From: Gordonia sp. KTR9
Lineage (GTDB): Bacteria > Actinomycetota > Actinomycetes > Mycobacteriales > Mycobacteriaceae
Reading direction: 5' to 3'
NCBI RefSeq assembly: GCF_000143885.2
Contig: NC_018581.1
Span: 620,001 to 684,000 of the forward strand
Length of the DNA stretch: 64,000 nucleotides
Shown here: positions 59,551-64,000 of the stretch, in pieces
Numbering within the stretch: position 1 is the first letter of the stretch
How the letters are laid out: each line of letters begins with the position of its first letter
The notes under the pieces: generated by a model
Databases searched by the model: none
What the model was told of the DNA's origin: nothing
Seen by the model: only the letters and a program-made list of their open reading frames with translations
Position numbers and translations under genes: made by a program

Positions 59551-60447
59551 TCAGGCGTCGGTCGCGCGCAGCAGCGGGATGATCGGTGCGAATTCCTCCA
59601 GGGCCGGCTCGTGGACGGAGATGTAGGAGATGCCGGTCTGCGCGCGCAACCCCACGAGCCGCTCGGCGATCTCTGCCGTGGAGCCGACCAGGACCGTCGG
59701 CAGCTCCGCGAACGCCTCGGCGGAGCCCGCCGCCTCGGTGGCCCCGGGAGTCCGCTCGAACACGGACTCGGGGTCGTCGGTGACGGCGACGACCTGTAGC
59801 AGCAGGTTCCATTCGATGTCGGGAACGCGTTCGCCCGCGGCCCGGCGGGCGAAGGCGACGCGGGACTCGAAGTCGTCGGCGGTGAGCAGCCGGAGTTCGC
59901 CGTCACGACTCGTCCGGGCGGCCGTGAACGCGACGATGTCGGCGTGCGCCGCGGCGACCCGTAGAACGCGGTCGCCGTTCCCGGCGACCATCAGCGGTAC
60001 CCGCGCCTGCACCGGCCGCGGCTCGACGCCGGGGTCGTCGAGCGCGGACGCCACCTTCCTGACCGTGGACGACAGGTGATCGACACGACGGCCCGGGGTC
60101 CCGAAGTCGATGCCGGCCGCCTCGAACTCGTTCTTCGCATATCCGGTGCCGAGTCCGAGTTCGACCCGTCCGCCGGATAGTCGGTCGACGGTGGCGACGT
60201 CGCGCGCGAGGAGCGCGGGGTTCGTGAATGCCGCGTTGAGGACGAAAGTGCCGAGCCGGAGGCGTTGCGTCGCCGTCGCCGCCACGGACAGCGCGGGCCA
60301 CGGGCTCGGCGCACCGAGGTGGTCGGGGAAGAGCAGCACGTCATAGCCGAGGTCTTCGACGTGGCGGGCGCGACTCGTCCAGGAGGCCGCGTCGTCGACG
60401 GTGAACATGTTGACCCCGAAGCGGAAAGGTCTGGGCGCGCCGGACAT
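59551..60447 (-). CDS. LLM-class F420-dependent oxidoreductase
   Basis: A 298-residue luciferase-like monooxygenase-fold protein: FGVNMFTVDDAASW at the start, LLFPDHLGAPSPWPALSVAA, GRVELGLGTGYAKNEF and a late VGSTAEIAERLVGLRAQTG. In actinobacteria this group uses coenzyme F420 more often than FMN. The start at 60447 is used because TAGCGT lies seven bases upstream, indicating a leaderless mRNA. Substrate unknown. Divergent from groEL. Confidence 0.83.
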   Translation of the reverse strand: MSGAPRPFRFGVNMFTVDDAASWTSRARHVEDLGYDVLLFPDHLGAPSPWPALSVAATATQRLRLGTFVLNAAFTNPALLARDVATVDRLSGGRVELGLGTGYAKNEFEAAGIDFGTPGRRVDHLSSTVRKVASALDDPGVEPRPVQARVPLMVAGNGDRVLRVAAAHADIVAFTAARTSRDGELRLLTADDFESRVAFARRAAGERVPDIEWNLLLQVVAVTDDPESVFERTPGATEAAGSAEAFAELPTVLVGSTAEIAERLVGLRAQTGISYISVHEPALEEFAPIIPLLRATDA

Positions 60448-60515
60448 ACGGATCACGCTAATCAAGGCCGTGCCCCCGGGTGCGGAGATCCCGTCGGTCT
60501 GCCGCCGATCCGACC

Positions 60516-60576
60516 TTGCACTCGCGGTGGGCGAGTGCTAAAAACGAGGTTGGCACTCGCGAGCTGTGAGTGCCAG
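60516..60576 (+). promoter_or_regulatory. groEL promoter with two CIRCE operators
   Basis: Two HrcA-type CIRCE elements. TTGCACTC-N9-GAGTGCTAA is at 60516-60541 and TTGGCACTC-N9-GAGTGCCAG at 60550-60576. The first spans a good promoter, TTGCAC (60516-60521), 17 bp, TAAAAA (60539-60544), so HrcA would block polymerase; the second covers the early transcript. Confidence 0.85.
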
Positions 60577-60605
60577 GTCGGGACGGTGAGGCCGGTACCG
60601 AATGA

Positions 60606-62309
<1,704 letters not shown>

Positions 62310-62350
62310 TCTCCTGATCAGATCCCTGCGTTCACTCAACGCAGCTCCAA

Positions 62351-62388
62351 CCGAAGGCCGGTCACCCGAGAGGGTGGCCGGCCTTCGG
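62351..62388. terminator. groEL terminator overlapping the VOC gene end
   Basis: Arms 62351-62367 and 62372-62388 pair over 17 bp with one G-T wobble around a GAGA tetraloop. It ends groEL transcription and also contains the stop codon (62362-62364) and last codons of the convergent VOC gene. Confidence 0.85.
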
Positions 62389-62763
62389 CGTTGCGAACAC
62401 GGTCGCGACGATCTCCGGCGACCACTCGACGTATTCGAGGACCGCGCCGTCGGGGTGGCGAAGGTAGGCGAATCGTCCTGTCGCACTGTGTGATTCTCCG
62501 ATGACGACGGCTGCGGACGTGCCGGTGATCAGCGCGATGAGTGCGTCGAGATCATCGACTATGACCGGTCCGACGGTGGACCGGTAGTTTTCGACATCGT
62601 CGTCGGCCCCTGCGATGAGGAGGAAGTCTCCGACGGCGGCGAGTTCGGCCTTCTCGAAGGCGAAACGCAGATCGGCGGATGCACCGACGAGGGTCTCGTA
62701 CAGCGGTAGGGACTCGTCGAGGTCGGCGACGAATACTCTGGCGTAGGTCTTCAGCACTCGCAT
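62362..62763 (-). CDS. VOC-superfamily (glyoxalase-like) protein
   Basis: A 133-residue VOC-fold protein with two beta-alpha-beta-beta-beta repeats: TYARVFVADLDESLPLYETLVG and later FAYLRHPDGAVLEYVEW, with the HPDG turn and the final Glu as usual metal-side positions. No complete metal triad is evident, so enzymatic activity is doubtful. The start at 62763 is seven bases after TAGCGT (leaderless mRNA likely). It starts 26 bp from the divergent HxlR regulator. Confidence 0.8.
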   Translation of the reverse strand: MRVLKTYARVFVADLDESLPLYETLVGASADLRFAFEKAELAAVGDFLLIAGADDDVENYRSTVGPVIVDDLDALIALITGTSAAVVIGESHSATGRFAYLRHPDGAVLEYVEWSPEIVATVFATPKAGHPLG

Positions 62764-62789
62764 CGACCCCACGCTAGGAGCGCAGGCGG

Positions 62790-63188
62790 ATGAGCGGCAG
62801 TACGAACTTCGAGGTGAGTGGGTACGCCGGGCCGTCGTCCGAGGCCGAGGAGCGGGCCCGGGGACTCGCGCGGTCGGTCTTCGCCGTGGTGTCGACGAAG
62901 TGGGGTCTGACCGTCCTCGAGGAGATTCGGCAGCGACCCCGCCGATTCCGCGAGCTGAAACGGTCGATCGGGACGATCAGCGACAAGGTGCTCACCCAGA
63001 CGCTGCGCGACCTCGAAGCGCATGGACTGATCCATCGTCACGACCATCGCAGCGCGAACCCACGGGTGGACTACACGGTGACGGACGCCGGTCGGGACCT
63101 GGTCACGACGGTCCACGGTCTCTGCGACTGGTCGCGAGCGCATCTCGACGACCTGCTCGACGTGCCCGGTTCGCTCGACCGAGCGTGA
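62790..63188 (+). CDS. HxlR family winged-helix regulator
   Basis: A 132-residue winged-helix protein of the HxlR type: RSVFAVVSTKWGLTVLEEI, RFRELKRSIGTISDKVLTQTLRDLEAHGLIHR and NPRVDYTVTDAG with wing residues. Members sense aldehydes or redox stress. AGGAG lies nine bases upstream of the ATG. The divergent VOC gene is a likely target; no clear palindrome fits into the 26-bp gap. Confidence 0.87.
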   Translation: MSGSTNFEVSGYAGPSSEAEERARGLARSVFAVVSTKWGLTVLEEIRQRPRRFRELKRSIGTISDKVLTQTLRDLEAHGLIHRHDHRSANPRVDYTVTDAGRDLVTTVHGLCDWSRAHLDDLLDVPGSLDRA

Positions 63189-63233
63189 GGCACTCCCGGG
63201 AACGTTCTCGATCCGGGAGGTGTTGAGACGGCC

Positions 63234-63893
63234 ATGAGCGCTCCCATCACCGTCGACATCTGGTCCGACATCGCCTGCCCCTGGTGCTACATCGGTAAAC
63301 GCAAGTTCGAGGCCGGACTGGCGGAGTTCGCCGGGCGTGACGAGGTCGAGGTGACCTACCACAGCTTCGAGCTCGCCCCCGACACACCGGTCGACTTCGA
63401 CGGCTCGGAGATCGACTTCCTCGTTCGGCACAAGGGCATGCCCGCCGGGCAGGTCCGGGGGATGCTCGACCAGGTCCGTGAGATCGCCGCCGGCGTCGGT
63501 CTCGACTACGACTTCGACCGGTTGCAGCACACCAAGACACTGAAGGCGCACGAAGCCCTGCATTTCGCGAAAGCGCATGGCCGACAGACGGATCTCGCCG
63601 AGCGCCTGTTCAAGGCGTACTTCGAGCAGGGGCGGCACGTCGGCCGCGCCGAGGAACTGGCCGAGCTGGCGGCCGATGTCGGCCTCGAGCGCGACGCCGT
63701 CCTCGCCGCGCTGGAGTCGGGGGAGTACTCCGCTGCCGTCGCCGCCGACATCGATCAGGCGCGGGCGTACGGGATCAGCGGTGTGCCGTTCTTCGTCATC
63801 AACGGCAAATACGGCGTCTCTGGTGCACAGGCGCCGGAGACGTTCACCCAGGCCCTCGACAAGGTCCGCGCCGAGGCGGTCGATCGTGTCTGA
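63234..63893 (+). CDS. DsbA-family thiol oxidoreductase (FrnE-like)
   Basis: A 219-residue cytoplasmic DsbA-fold protein of the FrnE group: WSDIACPWCYIGKRKFEAG carries the C15-P-W-C18 redox pair; the cis-Pro loop is GISGVPFFVINGKYGVSGAQ. No signal peptide, unlike true DsbA. Probable roles are disulfide isomerisation or glutathione/mycothiol-type reduction under stress. It overlaps the next gene by 8 bp. Confidence 0.88.
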   Translation: MSAPITVDIWSDIACPWCYIGKRKFEAGLAEFAGRDEVEVTYHSFELAPDTPVDFDGSEIDFLVRHKGMPAGQVRGMLDQVREIAAGVGLDYDFDRLQHTKTLKAHEALHFAKAHGRQTDLAERLFKAYFEQGRHVGRAEELAELAADVGLERDAVLAALESGEYSAAVAADIDQARAYGISGVPFFVINGKYGVSGAQAPETFTQALDKVRAEAVDRV

Positions 63894-64000
63894 ACCGCCG
63901 GTGCGCTTCGAGATGATCGGCGACGACGACGCGGCGGTCTGCGTCGACGGCGTGTGCGCGGAACCGGAGGTCGGGACGAACGCGCCGGAACCCGAGTCGG
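63886..64000 (+). CDS. Unrecognised small protein, 3' end outside window
   Basis: A GTG at 63886, overlapping the DsbA-like stop by 8 bp, opens a frame that runs to the window end: MSEPPVRFEMIGDDDAAVCVDGVC and a Glu/Pro-rich continuation. Two Cys (residues 19 and 24) are near the redox gene it is coupled to. No family can be named from 38 residues. Confidence 0.5.
   Translation, partial: MSEPPVRFEMIGDDDAAVCVDGVCAEPEVGTNAPEPES

Overview
The window comes from a high-GC, mycolic-acid-type actinobacterium, most like Gordonia or a close Corynebacteriales relative. Evidence: a complete mce lipid-import operon with its MceG ATPase, long codon-biased genes with 4-bp start/stop overlaps, a psd-pssA-CDC48-like ATPase-moeA block that I recall being arranged this way in mycobacteria, an orphan groEL under two CIRCE operators, F420-type and DUF families typical of the group, and several promoters that put the start codon at +1 (leaderless mRNAs). 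The genus is an inference; no rRNA or tRNA is present.

Region by region. 0-9.8 kb: acyl-CoA catabolism. Two acyl-CoA dehydrogenases (the first cut by the window edge), an alpha-methylacyl-CoA racemase-type CoA enzyme, an MpaB/Lcp-type oxygenase, a nitroreductase, an alpha/beta hydrolase, a double-headed TetR regulator, an enoyl-CoA hydratase/isomerase and an ALDH3-like aldehyde dehydrogenase. 10-20.1 kb: a mce operon (YrbE A/B, MceA-F, a Mas protein, MceG) closed by a strong hairpin terminator. 20.2-29.7 kb: a second acyl-CoA operon with two thiolase-fold proteins, a DUF35 zinc-ribbon partner, an NTF2-like protein, an aldehyde dehydrogenase, a two-domain CoA-transferase, an MshD-like acetyltransferase and a flavin/[2Fe-2S] reductase, facing a TetR gene. 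The first three regions read as one capability: import of a hydrophobic, probably branched or alicyclic, substrate and its degradation as CoA thioesters. The substrate cannot be named from sequence.

30-40.7 kb: a DHA2 drug transporter with a coupled but frameshifted universal stress protein; a CDC48-like AAA ATPase translationally coupled to pssA and psd; moeA; a HAD phosphatase; an SRPBCC protein; a DUF350 membrane protein. 40.8-47.4 kb: a paired acyl-CoA dehydrogenase operon with a divergent TetR, an MFS exporter with a divergent TetR, and an amidase. 47.5-54.6 kb: two solute:sodium symporter modules, each with a small two-helix membrane partner; the second is in one operon with a LytS/LytTR two-component system and a TetR gene. 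54.6-60.4 kb: an SDR oxidoreductase, the speE-DUF350-DUF4247-DUF2617-DUF4178 operon, and an F420-type luciferase-like oxidoreductase. 60.5-64 kb: groEL, a VOC protein, an HxlR regulator, a FrnE/DsbA-like oxidoreductase and the start of one more gene.

Regulation is unusually readable. Convergent pairs are separated by perfect hairpins (about 1.64, 7.39, 47.4-47.5 and 62.35 kb). Divergent TetR pairs carry clear palindromes (6.03, 43.27, 45.28 and 54.59-54.64 kb). Two catabolic promoters, at 4.24 and 8.33 kb, share an identical 13-bp box between their -35 and -10 elements.
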